A stretch of 64,000 bases of DNA from Ramlibacter cellulosilyticus. GTDB lineage: Bacteria; Pseudomonadota; Gammaproteobacteria; Burkholderiales; Burkholderiaceae_C. Both the position numbers and the translations under genes were made by a program. The stretch is taken from positions 310,001-374,000 of the forward strand of contig NZ_JACORT010000001.1 of NCBI RefSeq assembly GCF_014297465.1, given 5' to 3'. The stretch's first letter is position 1. Every line of letters begins with the position of its first letter. This document shows positions 28,885 through 38,278 of this stretch, one piece after another. The notes under the pieces were generated by a model that was not told the DNA's origin, made no database searches, and worked only from the letters and a program-made list of their open reading frames with translations.

Positions 28885-29820
28885 ATGATCGAAGCCGTCA
28901 AGTTCTGGAACGAACCGAACAACAAATCGCATTGGGACCCTGAAGTCGATCCGGACTGGGTGAAGTTCGCGCAGATGGTCAAGCTGTCCTCCGCCGCGGT
29001 CCGCGCCGAGGCGCCCGGCCTCACCAAGGTGCTGGGCGGCATCTCCCCGATCGACGCCAACTTCATCCAGAACCTGCAGCAGAAGGGCGTGCTGGACACC
29101 GTGGACGCGGTCGCCGTGCACGGTTTTCCGCTGGACTGGAACAACTGGCAGATCCACATCTGGCCCGAGCGCATCGCCGAGATCGAGGCGGTGACGAAGC
29201 TGCCCGTGTGGGTGACGGAAGTGGGCGTGTCCACTTTCGGTGCGGAGGAGGTGCAGGAGTTCGGCCTGAAGCGCACCGCCGAACTGCTCACGGGCCGCGT
29301 CCCGCGCATCCACTGGTATTCGCTCTGCGACCTGCCGAAGGCCTGGCCCGCGACGACGCGCCACCGCGAGGCCGAGGGGTCCAGCTACTACCGGCATTTC
29401 TACATGGGGCTGCTGCGCGAGGACGGCACGCCGAAGCTCGCGGCAAGGCACTTCGCGAACTACACGCCCGCGTTCGGCATCTGCCAGTGGTTCCACTTCG
29501 AGGACCATCGCCTGGACGACGCCGTGAAGTGGTTGAAGAAGCTGGGCGTGAAGAAGCTGCGCACGGGCCTGAGCTGGGCCGACAGCTACCGGCCGAATGC
29601 GGACGCCTGGTTCGACCGGCAGATGGCCGCGCTCGAGGATTTCGACGTGACCGTCACCTTCTGCTTCACGCCGGAGCACCGCGGCATCCAGCCGCACCAC
29701 ACGAGCGCGCCCCAGGTGCCCGAAGAGTTCGCGGAGTTCTGCGGCCGGATGGTGCGGCGCTACGTGGGCGGCAGCGCGACGCCGGTGGAGCAGGAAGCGA
29801 AGCTGGTCGCGCTGGCGTGA
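28885..29820 (+). CDS. GH-A-clan glycosidase-like protein with halves in permuted order
   Basis: 311 residues, 12 bp after the inositol-phosphate synthase stop. The protein opens at once with the acid/base motif of clan GH-A (KFWNEPNN, E10), and E112 in VWVTEVG looks like the nucleophile. In ordinary enzymes about 100-150 residues (barrel strands 1-3) precede the NEP motif. Here a segment resembling those strands comes after residue 200: DDAVKWLKKLGVKKLRTGLS, then DVTVTFCFTPEH and PEEFAEFCGRMVRRYVGG. This suggests a circularly permuted barrel. There is no signal peptide. It may act on, or bind, the glycan made here; the activity is unknown. Confidence 0.75.
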   Translation: MIEAVKFWNEPNNKSHWDPEVDPDWVKFAQMVKLSSAAVRAEAPGLTKVLGGISPIDANFIQNLQQKGVLDTVDAVAVHGFPLDWNNWQIHIWPERIAEIEAVTKLPVWVTEVGVSTFGAEEVQEFGLKRTAELLTGRVPRIHWYSLCDLPKAWPATTRHREAEGSSYYRHFYMGLLREDGTPKLAARHFANYTPAFGICQWFHFEDHRLDDAVKWLKKLGVKKLRTGLSWADSYRPNADAWFDRQMAALEDFDVTVTFCFTPEHRGIQPHHTSAPQVPEEFAEFCGRMVRRYVGGSATPVEQEAKLVALA

Positions 29821-30416
29821 CCACGTTCGTCGTCCTGCGCCATGCCAACCATGACTGGGTGGGGCGCGGGATTGCCGGGCGGCAGCCCGATGTCTCGCTG
29901 AACGAGGAAGGGCGCAGGCAGTCGCAGGAGCTCGTGCGGCGGCTGCAGGGCGTCCCGTTCGACGCCATCGTGTGTTCGCCGCAGCCCCGGACGCAGCAGA
30001 CGGCGGAGCCGCTCGCCGAGGCGCTCGGCATGGAGATCCAGGTGCATGCGGGCTTCGACGAAGTCGACATGGGCGAATGGGTCGGCATGAGCTTTCGCGA
30101 ACTCGATGCGCTCGGCGAGCCGTGGCGGCACTGGTGCGAGCGGCGAGCGAGCGCGCATCCGCCGGGGGGTGAGGCGTTCACGGAGGTTCCGAAGCGGGCC
30201 ATGGCGGCGTTGCGGGAGTTGCGCGAGCGCTACCCGGAGGGCAAGGTGCTCGTCGTCTCGCACGGCGATGTCATCAAGTCCATCGTCGCGACCTGCTTGC
30301 GCATGTCGCTGGACGACCTGGAGACCTTCGACATCGCGCCGGCGAGCGCGACGGTGATCGCGATGGGAGAGGACTGGGCGCAACTCAGGCTCCTCAACGG
30401 GACCGGGCCGTCGTAG
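29817..30416 (+). CDS. Histidine phosphatase (phosphoglycerate-mutase-like)
   Basis: 199 residues from a GTG start overlapping the preceding stop (GTGA). The catalytic R8-H9 lies in VVLRHANHDW and the second catalytic His in VLVVSHGDVIKS; CSPQPRTQQTAEPLAEAL is the conserved third block. It should remove phosphate from a small molecule. Being in one operon with inositol-3-phosphate synthase, it could release free myo-inositol or act on a related sugar phosphate (inference). Its TAG stop is formed by the first bases of a palindromic repeat. Confidence 0.9.
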   Translation: MTTFVVLRHANHDWVGRGIAGRQPDVSLNEEGRRQSQELVRRLQGVPFDAIVCSPQPRTQQTAEPLAEALGMEIQVHAGFDEVDMGEWVGMSFRELDALGEPWRHWCERRASAHPPGGEAFTEVPKRAMAALRELRERYPEGKVLVVSHGDVIKSIVATCLRMSLDDLETFDIAPASATVIAMGEDWAQLRLLNGTGPS

Positions 30417-30484
30417 GCTGGGTTGCGCGAAGCGCACCCCAGCGTTCGGCGAAGCTGGGGTGCGCTTCGCGCAACCCAGCCTAC
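30413..30484. repeat. Type B palindromic repeat supplying both flanking stop codons
   Basis: Arms 30413-30443 and 30454-30484 are exact 31-nt reverse complements with a 10-nt spacer, identical in unit sequence to 14766-14836 but with the GTAG ends outermost. The TAG at 30414-30416 ends the histidine phosphatase. On the other strand the mirrored TAG at 30481-30483 ends the GT9-like gene. The transcript hairpin may also serve as a bidirectional terminator. Confidence 0.9.
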
Positions 30485-31448
30485 ATGGACACGGTTTGGC
30501 GGCGCGCGTGCGCGGCGGCGACGATCTTCAACGACGCGGCCACCTGCTGCGCCATGCCGCGCCAGTCGCCCGGCTTCGGCTGCCGGAACAGGCGCACCGT
30601 CGGATACCACGGCGAATCCTCGCCGCTGGCCATCCAGCGCCAGTCCGCTTCGTGCTTCAGCAGCACCCACGTCGGCCGCCCCAGGCAGCCGGCCAGGTGC
30701 ACGGGCATGCTGTCGATGCTGATCACGAGGTCGAGCGCGCACATCGCTGCCGCGGCCATGCGGATGTCGGTCGTGCGCGCGGAGAGCGGCTCGATGTCGA
30801 GCCTTTGCAGCAGCGGGTCCGAAGCGGCCTCGCCCTGCTGCAGCGAGAAGAACTGCACCTCTTCCAGCGCGAAGAGCGGCGCCAGGTCCGCGAGCGGCGC
30901 GGAGCGCGACTGGTCCCAGTGGCTGCACGACCAGACCAGCCCGACGCGCAAGCGTCCTTCGTCCGCGATGGCGAACGCCTCGCGCGACGGCAGCCGTTCC
31001 GCCAGGTGCGGGTAAGGTGGGGGCAGCCGGGGAACGGTCATGCGCAGCGCATAGGCGAGCTCCATCACCTCCATGTCGACGTCGTGGGGCGGCAGGGGAT
31101 CGTCGGTCCAGTAGTTGCGCACTTCGCCGAGTCCGGGTGCATCGCGCAGCAGGTCGACCAGGGGCGGCTGCACGAGGAAGTGCACGTGCCGCGCATGCAG
31201 CAGCGGCAGGAAGCGCATGAACTGCAGGGTGTCGCCCAGGCCGTGCTCGCAGCGGACGAGAACCGAGCGACCGGCAGGAGGCGTGCCGTCCCAGCGCAGG
31301 TGCTCCGGGCGGCGCTCGAAGCCGGGCGCGTGTTGCCGCGCACGCCGCGGCAGCTCCAGCCGGTCGGTGGCGCGCCACGCCGCCTCCCAGTCGCCGCGCC
31401 GCATGGCGGCGAACCAGGCGCCGGAGACGTCGGGCAGCTCTTCCCCGG

Positions 31449-31452
<4 letters not shown>
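30481..31452 (-). CDS. GT9-like (heptosyltransferase-fold) protein
   Basis: 323 residues if it starts at the TTG at 31452, which overlaps the upstream stop (TTGA); an ATG at 31404 is an alternative. The C-terminal half has [39 protein letters not shown] and [19 protein letters not shown], typical of the GT9-like domain found at the end of many TPR proteins. The N-terminal part ([16 protein letters not shown]) also fits. No TPR repeats precede it here. It is the second gene of an operon with UDP-glucuronate decarboxylase. Confidence 0.8.
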
Positions 31453-32498
<1,046 letters not shown>

Positions 32499-32728
32499 TC
32501 GTTCTTCCCTGTCGTAATGAATTTTTGCGAAGCACTCTTGGCGGGGCTTCGGGTTTCTTTATACGCAAACGCAAGCTGCTCGTGGGGCGATGGAACTCGG
32601 CGCTAATGCAAATAGTGATCGCGGCTGTTCCGTGGAGAACTGGGCCATGCGCATACAATCGCAAGCATGAGGTCGCGCCCCGGCGACCTTTTTTCTTTGT
32701 CGAGTCCGGGGCCATGTAGAGGAACACC
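32499..32728. promoter_or_regulatory. Intergenic leader with an intrinsic terminator upstream of the second BMP gene
   Basis: 230 bp between the divergent UDP-xylose synthase and BMP genes. On the plus strand TTGGCG, 16 nt, TATACG (about 32539-32566) and a separate TACAAT at 32655-32660 are possible promoter elements. A classic terminator hairpin at 32670-32696 lies downstream of both and upstream of the BMP start, with no plus-strand gene before it. That suggests an attenuator, a riboswitch-like leader or a small RNA. An ATG-TAG pair directly precedes the BMP ribosome binding site. Confidence 0.5.
32670..32696 (+). terminator. Intrinsic terminator or attenuator before the second BMP gene
   Basis: The 7-bp stem AGGTCGC (32670-32676) with GCGACCT (32683-32689) and a GCCCCG loop is followed by a T-run (TTTTTTCTTT). 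It lies 33 bp upstream of the BMP ATG, on the same strand, with no complete plus-strand gene since 30416. Confidence 0.75.
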
Positions 32729-33802
32729 ATGTACAAAAACCTCGCTGCCATGGCATTGGCAGCCAGTTGCATTGCACTCCCCACGCACGCACAGAAGACC
32801 GAGCCGCTGAAGGTGGGCTTCGTCTACGTCGCGCCGCTCACCGACGCAGGCTGGGTCCGGCAGCACGAGGAAGGACGCCTGGCCGTGCAGGCCGCGTTCG
32901 GCGATCGCGTGAAGACCTCGTACGTCGAGAACGTCGCCGAAGGACCGGACGCCGAGCGCGTGATCCGCGACCTCGCGAGCACGGGCCACAAGCTGATCTT
33001 CACGCCCAGCTTCGGCTACATGGAGCCGACGCTGAAGGTCGCGAAGGACTTCCCCGACGTGAAGTTCGAGTCGGTCACGGGCTACAAGACCGCGCCCAAC
33101 GTCGCGGCCGCGAACGCGCGCTACTACGAGGGGCGCTACCTCGCCGGCGTCGCGGCGGGACGCATGTCGAAGTCGCACCTCGCGGGCTACGTCGCGGGCC
33201 TGCCCATTCCCGAAGTGCTGCAGGGCATCAACGCCTTCACGCTGGGCATGCGTTCCGTCGACCCGAAGGCGCAGGTGAAGGTCCTCTGGATCAACACCTG
33301 GTTCGATCCCGCGAAGGAGCGCGAAGCCGCGATGGCGCTGATGGACCAGGGTGCGGACGTCCTCTCCTTCCACACCGCGTCGACCGCCGTCATGGCGGCA
33401 GCACAGGAACGCGGCAAGTTCGCCATCGCCTACCACTCCGACATGCGCAAGGTCGCGCCCGACGCGCAGCTCGTGGCCGTGACGCACCAGTGGGGCGACT
33501 ACTACAAGCGCCGCACGCAGGCCGCGCTCGATGGCACGTGGAAGCCGGCCAACCTGTGGGGCGGCGTGAAGGAAGGCATGATCCGCGTCGGCTGGTTCGG
33601 CTCCAAGGTGCCCAAGGCGGTGCAGGACGAAGTGCTGGCGCGGCAGAAGGACATCGCATCCGGCAAGCTGCGCCCCTTCGCGGGTCCGATCGCGGACAAC
33701 GCCGGCAGGACGGTCGTCGCCAGGGGGCAGGCCCTGACGGACTCGCAGATACTCCTCATGGACTATCTCGTATCCGGCGTGCAGGGGAAGGTTCGACAAT
33801 AG
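32729..33802 (+). CDS. BMP-family substrate-binding protein (second copy)
   Basis: 357 residues with an ordinary signal peptide ([21 protein letters not shown], cleavage near THA-QK) and no lipobox. The Bmp domain parallels the lipoprotein encoded at 13549 throughout ([44 protein letters not shown]). No permease or ATPase genes adjoin it, so it probably feeds the transporter at 9.9-13.5 kb, perhaps with different purine specificity. The gene for guanine deaminase follows 5 bp later. Confidence 0.93.
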   Translation: MYKNLAAMALAASCIALPTHAQKTEPLKVGFVYVAPLTDAGWVRQHEEGRLAVQAAFGDRVKTSYVENVAEGPDAERVIRDLASTGHKLIFTPSFGYMEPTLKVAKDFPDVKFESVTGYKTAPNVAAANARYYEGRYLAGVAAGRMSKSHLAGYVAGLPIPEVLQGINAFTLGMRSVDPKAQVKVLWINTWFDPAKEREAAMALMDQGADVLSFHTASTAVMAAAQERGKFAIAYHSDMRKVAPDAQLVAVTHQWGDYYKRRTQAALDGTWKPANLWGGVKEGMIRVGWFGSKVPKAVQDEVLARQKDIASGKLRPFAGPIADNAGRTVVARGQALTDSQILLMDYLVSGVQGKVRQ

Positions 33803-33807
33803 CGCCC

Positions 33808-35124
33808 ATGCACGCCTACCGCGCCGCCCTCCTGTCCTTTGCCGACGACGGCTCCGCCCGCTACGAGCAGGACGGCCTGCTGGTCGTGGGCCCCGACGCC
33901 GCCGGCGCTCCCGTCATCCGCGCTGCCGGCGCGTACGCTGCGCTCGCCGGCAACTATCCGGGCGTGCCGGTGACGCACCTGCCCGGGCGCATCCTGGCGC
34001 CGGGCTTCGTCGACCTGCACGTGCACTTCCCGCAGACCGACGTGATCGGCTCGCCGGCCGAGGGCCTGCTGCCCTGGCTGGAGAACTACACCTTCCCGCA
34101 CGAGGCGCGCTTCGCGGACCACGGCTACGCCACGGGCGTGGCGCAGGTCTTCCTCGACGAGTTGCTGCGCAATGGCGTGACGACCGCGCTCACCTTCTGC
34201 ACATCGCATCCGCATTCGGTGGACGCGTTGATGGAGGCGAGCGAGGCACGCGGCCTGCGCATGATCGCCGGCAAGGTGCTGCAGGACCGCCATTCGCCCG
34301 ACGGCGTGCGCGACGACACCGAGCAGTCGCTGGTGGACACCGAGGCGCTGATCCGCCGCTGGCACGGCCGCGGCCGCCTGGGCTACGCGATCACGCCGCG
34401 CTTCGCCCCGAGCTGCAGCGAGGCGCAACTGCGCGGCGCCGGCGAGCTCGCCGCGAAGCACCGCGACGTGTGGATCCAGTCGCATGTGGCGGAGAACAAG
34501 GACGAGATCCGCTGGGCGCGCGAGCTCTTTCCCGAGGCACGCAGCTATCTCTCCATCTACCAGGACTTCGGCCTGATGCGCGAGCGCGCGATCTACGCGC
34601 ACTGCATCCACTTCGACGACGAGGACCGCGCGCTGATGCGCGACACCGGCGCGGCGGCGGCCGTGAGCCCCACCAGCAACCTGTTCCTGGGCAGCGGCTT
34701 CTTCGACTACGAGGGCGCGATCCGCGTCGGCTTCCGCTACGGGCTCGCCAGCGACGTCGGCGGCGGCACCAGCTTCTCGCCCTTCCACACCATGCTCGCC
34801 GCGTACTACGTGGGGCGCGAAGGGCAGACGAAGCCAGGCATCAGCCTGAGCCCGCAGAACCTCTGGTGGCAGCACACCGCGGGGGCCGCAGAGGCGCTGG
34901 GCCTCGACGGCGTCGTCGGCAACCTGCGCGCGGGTTGCGAAGCGGACTTCCTGGTGCTGGACCCGCAGGCGACGCCCTTGCTGGCGCGCAAGACGAAGAA
35001 CGCGCGGGACCTCGACGAACTGCTGTTCTCGCTGATCGTCCTCGGGGACGACCGGGTGGTCCAGGCGGCCTACGTCAACGGGCGGCCGGCCGGCGCTCCT
35101 ACAATCCGGGCCGAGGAGCCCTGA
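33808..35124 (+). CDS. guaD: Guanine deaminase
   Basis: 438 residues of the amidohydrolase superfamily. Zinc ligands are in [34 protein letters not shown] and the metal-binding Asp of [12 protein letters not shown]. It deaminates guanine to xanthine, the substrate of XdhAB encoded at 5.1-8.9 kb. It is cotranscribed with the BMP protein upstream and followed 2 bp later by dcd, so purine uptake, deamination and a pyrimidine nucleotide step share one transcript. Confidence 0.95.
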   Translation: MHAYRAALLSFADDGSARYEQDGLLVVGPDAAGAPVIRAAGAYAALAGNYPGVPVTHLPGRILAPGFVDLHVHFPQTDVIGSPAEGLLPWLENYTFPHEARFADHGYATGVAQVFLDELLRNGVTTALTFCTSHPHSVDALMEASEARGLRMIAGKVLQDRHSPDGVRDDTEQSLVDTEALIRRWHGRGRLGYAITPRFAPSCSEAQLRGAGELAAKHRDVWIQSHVAENKDEIRWARELFPEARSYLSIYQDFGLMRERAIYAHCIHFDDEDRALMRDTGAAAAVSPTSNLFLGSGFFDYEGAIRVGFRYGLASDVGGGTSFSPFHTMLAAYYVGREGQTKPGISLSPQNLWWQHTAGAAEALGLDGVVGNLRAGCEADFLVLDPQATPLLARKTKNARDLDELLFSLIVLGDDRVVQAAYVNGRPAGAPTIRAEEP

Positions 35125-35126
35125 GC

Positions 35127-35693
35127 ATGACCATCAAGAGCGACAAGTGGATCCGCCGCATGGCGGAACGGCATGGCCTGATCGAACCCTTCGAGCCCGG
35201 GCAGGTGCGCGAGGTGGACGGCCGCCGCGTGATCAGCTACGGCACCTCGAGCTACGGCTACGACATCCGCTGCGCGCCGGAATTCAAGGTCTTCACCAAC
35301 ATCCACAGCACGGTGGTGGACCCGAAGAACTTCGACGAGAAGAGCTTCGTCGACTTCCACGGCGACTCCTGCATCATCCCGCCGAACAGCTTCGCGCTGG
35401 CGCGCACGGTGGAGTACTTCCGCATCCCGCGTAACGTGCTCACCATCTGCCTGGGCAAGAGCACGTACGCTCGCTGCGGCATCATCGTCAACGTCACGCC
35501 GTTCGAGCCGGAGTGGGAAGGCTACGTGACGCTGGAGTTCTCCAACACCACGCCGCTGCCCGCGAAGATCTATGCGGGCGAGGGCTGCGCGCAGGTCCTG
35601 TTCTTCGAGAGCGACGAGGAGTGCGACGTCAGCTACAAGGACCGGGGCGGCAAGTACCAGGGACAGCACGGGGTGACCCTGCCGAAGGCGTAG
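35127..35693 (+). CDS. dcd: dCTP deaminase
   Basis: 188 residues, the standard length. It deaminates dCTP to dUTP on the route to dTTP. The family blocks [52 protein letters not shown] with the catalytic Glu in [20 protein letters not shown], and [11 protein letters not shown] are all present. ATG 35127 is 2 bp after the guaD stop with GAGGAG upstream. Confidence 0.96.
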   Translation: MTIKSDKWIRRMAERHGLIEPFEPGQVREVDGRRVISYGTSSYGYDIRCAPEFKVFTNIHSTVVDPKNFDEKSFVDFHGDSCIIPPNSFALARTVEYFRIPRNVLTICLGKSTYARCGIIVNVTPFEPEWEGYVTLEFSNTTPLPAKIYAGEGCAQVLFFESDEECDVSYKDRGGKYQGQHGVTLPKA

Positions 35694-35707
35694 CGCCCGC
35701 AGCGCCC

Positions 35708-35795
35708 GCAGGCTGGGTTGCGGAGCGCCCGCAGCGACCGTAGGCTGGGTTCGCGCCCAGCGCCCGTAGGCTGGGTTCGCGGAGCGACCCCAGCG
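35708..35795. repeat. Three tandem, decayed type B repeat units
   Basis: GCAGGCTGGGTTGCGGAGCG (from about 35708), GTAGGCTGGGTTCGCGCCCA (from 35740) and GTAGGCTGGGTTCGCGGAGC running to GACCCCAGCG (35766-35795) are direct, not inverted, partial copies of the type B unit. The separating bases are themselves repetitive (AGCGCCCGC). It looks like a decayed or recombined repeat cluster just after dcd. Confidence 0.75.
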
Positions 35796-36212
35796 TTCGG
35801 ACGCCATCGCCCTTGTAGTCCTCCGCACCCCCTCGCGCCACCCCTCCACGTGTGCGCTCGCTTCGGATCCTTCTACGGCCGAGCAGCCGCGAAGCGCGCA
35901 AGGTGCCTCGAGCACCATCCTCGGTGTTGCCTCGCTGCCACTGCGCACCGCAAGAACGCGGCGCGCCGCCCGAGAACGGCGTCGGAAGGTGGCTGCAACG
36001 CAACGGCCGCGTGCGACATGGCGCGTCCGTGCACCACGTGCTGGCATGCGGCGGAACCGGCGCACGTCACCCGCGCGTCATCGGCGTCAGCGACGCTGGT
36101 GACCCGCCCACGGTCGCGTCTGGAAGTCGTCCTACAGCATGTCGCGCACGCCACTCTGGCGCGCCGCGGGGTGGAAGCCTACGATCTTTTCACCCCAAGG
36201 AAGTTCGCCGCC
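35796..36212. other. Gene-free stretch
   Basis: Together with the repeats before it, about 520 bp after dcd hold no convincing gene. Short open frames exist but show no domain, no consistent codon bias and no ribosome binding site. Composition is somewhat lower in GC (runs such as TCTTTTCACCCCAAGGAAGT near the end). The promoter of the gene at 36213 probably lies in its last 100 bp. It may contain decayed coding sequence that is no longer recognisable. Confidence 0.5.
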
Positions 36213-36521
36213 ATGTCCTCCATCACCGCCAACGACGTCGACGCAGGCACGCAGCCTGCGCGCTCCCGCATGTTCTGGGTGCTCCTCGGCGCGCTCGCCG
36301 CGGGACAGCTGTTCGCCTTCTGGCTCCTGTGCAGCCACCAGGTGCGCAAGGCGGAGGCCCGTCACAACGAGACGGTGGTGCAGCAGATGGCGCTGGCGGA
36401 CTGCCTGCAGTACATCCCCGGTTCCACGATCGCGAGCTGCACGGCGCGTGGCGACGTGCAGGCTTCCGCGGACAAGGCGAACGTGTCCGCCGCGGTGCCG
36501 GTCAGCTTCAGTTTCCGTTGA
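36213..36521 (+). CDS. Hypothetical small single-pass membrane protein
   Basis: 102 residues from ATG 36213, with AAGGAAG about 10 bp upstream. One membrane segment (FWVLLGALAAGQLFAFWLLC, about residues 20-39) is followed by a soluble tail with two cysteines (ADCLQYIPGSTIASC) that could form a disulfide if periplasmic. The family is not recognised. The next gene begins 10 bp later and is probably in the same transcript. Confidence 0.65.
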   Translation: MSSITANDVDAGTQPARSRMFWVLLGALAAGQLFAFWLLCSHQVRKAEARHNETVVQQMALADCLQYIPGSTIASCTARGDVQASADKANVSAAVPVSFSFR

Positions 36522-36531
36522 GGCCGATGCC

Positions 36532-36861
36532 ATGGACAACCTGCACGCGCATGCCGCCCGCGGCGAGACGGCCGCAACCCTGGACCCCGCCTCCCTTGAG
36601 GCGTCCGACGACCTCGAGCTGAACGAGGACGCACCCCGCTACTGCCCCATGCGCCTGCTCGCGCGCTTCGCGCTGCTGATGGCGGGACATGGCCGCTGCG
36701 TGATCACCGACATGATGCTCGGGGACCGCGAGTACGCGATGTGGCAACTCGCTTGCGCCCGCGCGATGGACGATGCCGAACTGGGCGAGGTCGCCGCGAA
36801 GCTGTTCGCGTACTTCGACGACGCGCAGCATTCGGGCATGGCGGTGATGGGAACGGCGTAA
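36532..36861 (+). CDS. Hypothetical small protein
   Basis: 109 residues from ATG 36532, preceded by TTGAGG. The N-terminal 35 residues are polar and acidic (LEASDDLELNEDAPRYCPM). The rest has a conserved-looking helical pattern (ARFALLMAGHGRCVITDMML, YAMWQLACARAMDDAELGEV). No signal peptide and no recognised family. It is convergent with the broken LRR gene 18 bp downstream. Confidence 0.6.
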   Translation: MDNLHAHAARGETAATLDPASLEASDDLELNEDAPRYCPMRLLARFALLMAGHGRCVITDMMLGDREYAMWQLACARAMDDAELGEVAAKLFAYFDDAQHSGMAVMGTA

Positions 36862-36879
36862 GCCCCCGCGGCAGGCGGC

Positions 36880-37604
36880 TCAACCGACAGGCTGGAAGTG
36901 CCTGAGCGTGGGCACCGCGGCACGGAGCGCACGAAGCTCCGTGGACGAAGCCTTCATCGTTGTGCGCAGGGAAGCAAGCTGCCGCAAGGAGTGCAAGGGC
37001 GCCAGGCCGCCCTCCTGCACCTGCAGGCCCACCAGCCAGAGTAACTGGACATGCGGGAGCGAGCCCAGGGGCTCGAGCGTCCGTACGCGCAGTTGGCGGC
37101 CCCGGGGCGCAGCTAGGCCGAACTCCCGCAGCTCCCGCAGCTCCTCGAGGAACGAAAGGTCGACCGGGTCCTGAACATTCTCGATGAAGAGATGCTCCAG
37201 GCCGCACAGCGAGGAGATTGGCGCCAGGCAGGCGATGCCGGGCGAACTCCCGAGGAACAGGGCCCGCAGCGATCGAAGCTTGCGCACGGCTTCCAGCGAC
37301 TCGATGGCGCTCCACTTCACGTGGAGCGCTTCCAGCCCGGGCACCGAGCAGGCGGCATCGAACAGGCGCTGGGGAACCTTGGAAGAAAGAACCAGTGTCT
37401 TGACCGCAAGGGAGGGCAGCATTCGCACCATTCCTCGACCAGCCGTTCCTGCTGCGCCCTGGGGAGGCCCGTCTGGGTACAGGCGACGTTGAGCGTGCCG
37501 GACCCGGCGTACTGGCCCGGGTGTCGTACGGGAGGCGGAATGTCGCCGCGCAGTTGCCTCGCGGGCCAGTAGCCGAAGACGAGCTCGTCGTGCGGGAGTG
37601 CCAT
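36880..37604 (-). pseudogene. Leucine-rich-repeat protein gene broken by a frameshift
   Basis: Two overlapping minus-strand frames make one sensible protein. The N-terminal frame from ATG 37604 reads MALPHDELVFGYWPARQLRG through RLVEEWCE. Near 37416-37424 (the TGCTGCCC region) the coding sense moves to another frame that continues LPSLAVKTLVLSSKVPQRLF to the end at 36880. The second part has four to five LRR-like units (LEALHVKWSAIESLEAVRKL, LRALFLGSSPGIACLAPIS, LEHLFIENVQDPVDLSFLEEL). Each frame loses sense past the junction. This is either a real one-base indel or a sequencing error. If the second part is translated alone, a start at 37422 or 37431 is possible. Confidence 0.7.
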
Positions 37605-37808
37605 CAGGTTCGTTGCGTGCGGCCGGGCCGGTCCCGCCACTTTCGAGTGAAGTGTGGCTGTGGAGGGTAGCACGCGGCCTGCGGCGTGCAGTCCGGGAAG
37701 GTCCTGCGCAAGATCGGCGATCGCGGACAATGCCGCCTGGCCGGCCTGGAGGCCCGTCCCTCCGCAGGTTCCGCGGATGCGGGGCGAACAACAACAAGAT
37801 CACCACTC

Positions 37809-38246
37809 ATGGCAAACCCGAGAGCCTGGCTGCATGCCCGTTCGACCCATGCGGACCTCCCCATCTACTTTCGCCGGCCCGCCGTCCCGGTCGCCGAGTT
37901 CGATGCGCTGCGTCCGAAGTACCCGCGGCTCCTGTCGGTCACGCACCACCTCGGCCACGTCATGGGGTCGGGCCTTCCCGAACCGGCCTACAACGAATCC
38001 CTCGCCGCGCTCGACGCCGCACTGACGGGACCCTTCGACGACGAGGTTGACGGCCTGGTGGCGCTCGTCGAGACCTTCGCGGGCAAGCGTACCTACTACG
38101 TCTATCTGGCGCCGGCGTTCGAGGCGGACGCGTTCATGGCGGGCGTCGCCGCCAGGTTCTCCGCACAGAAGCTCTCCTGGAAACTGCACGATGACCCGAC
38201 ATGGCGGCTGTTCAACGGCTATGCAAAAGACTTCCAGTTCGCCTGA
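37809..38246 (+). CDS. DUF695-like hypothetical protein
   Basis: 145 residues from ATG 37809. The pattern fits DUF695: a hydrophobic strand RLLSVTHHLGHVMGSGLPE, then LAALDAALTGP, VALVETFAGKRTYYVYLAP and a C-terminal LSWKLHDDPTWRLFNGY. DUF695 is of unknown function and often occurs in accessory regions. The GC content appears lower than in neighbouring core genes. It is followed 32 bp later by a DUF2199 gene, probably in the same operon. Confidence 0.7.
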   Translation: MANPRAWLHARSTHADLPIYFRRPAVPVAEFDALRPKYPRLLSVTHHLGHVMGSGLPEPAYNESLAALDAALTGPFDDEVDGLVALVETFAGKRTYYVYLAPAFEADAFMAGVAARFSAQKLSWKLHDDPTWRLFNGYAKDFQFA

Positions 38247-38278
38247 TCCGTCCGGGCACGCGTGGAGCACACACTGAA

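Noticed and set aside
26413..29700. A 1095-codon open frame on the minus strand that would fuse a long N-terminal region to the SDR epimerase.
   Set aside because: The part upstream of 27528 is antisense to inositol-3-phosphate synthase and the GH-like gene and carries no domain; the SDR has its own good start.
32499..32728. A known xanthine or purine riboswitch.
   Set aside because: I could not identify a conserved aptamer core by eye; only the terminator and promoter-like elements are supported, so a named riboswitch is not claimed.
35700..35800. A small CRISPR-like or tandem-repeat array.
   Set aside because: There are only three partial units of uneven length with no regular spacers, and the unit matches the dispersed type B palindrome.
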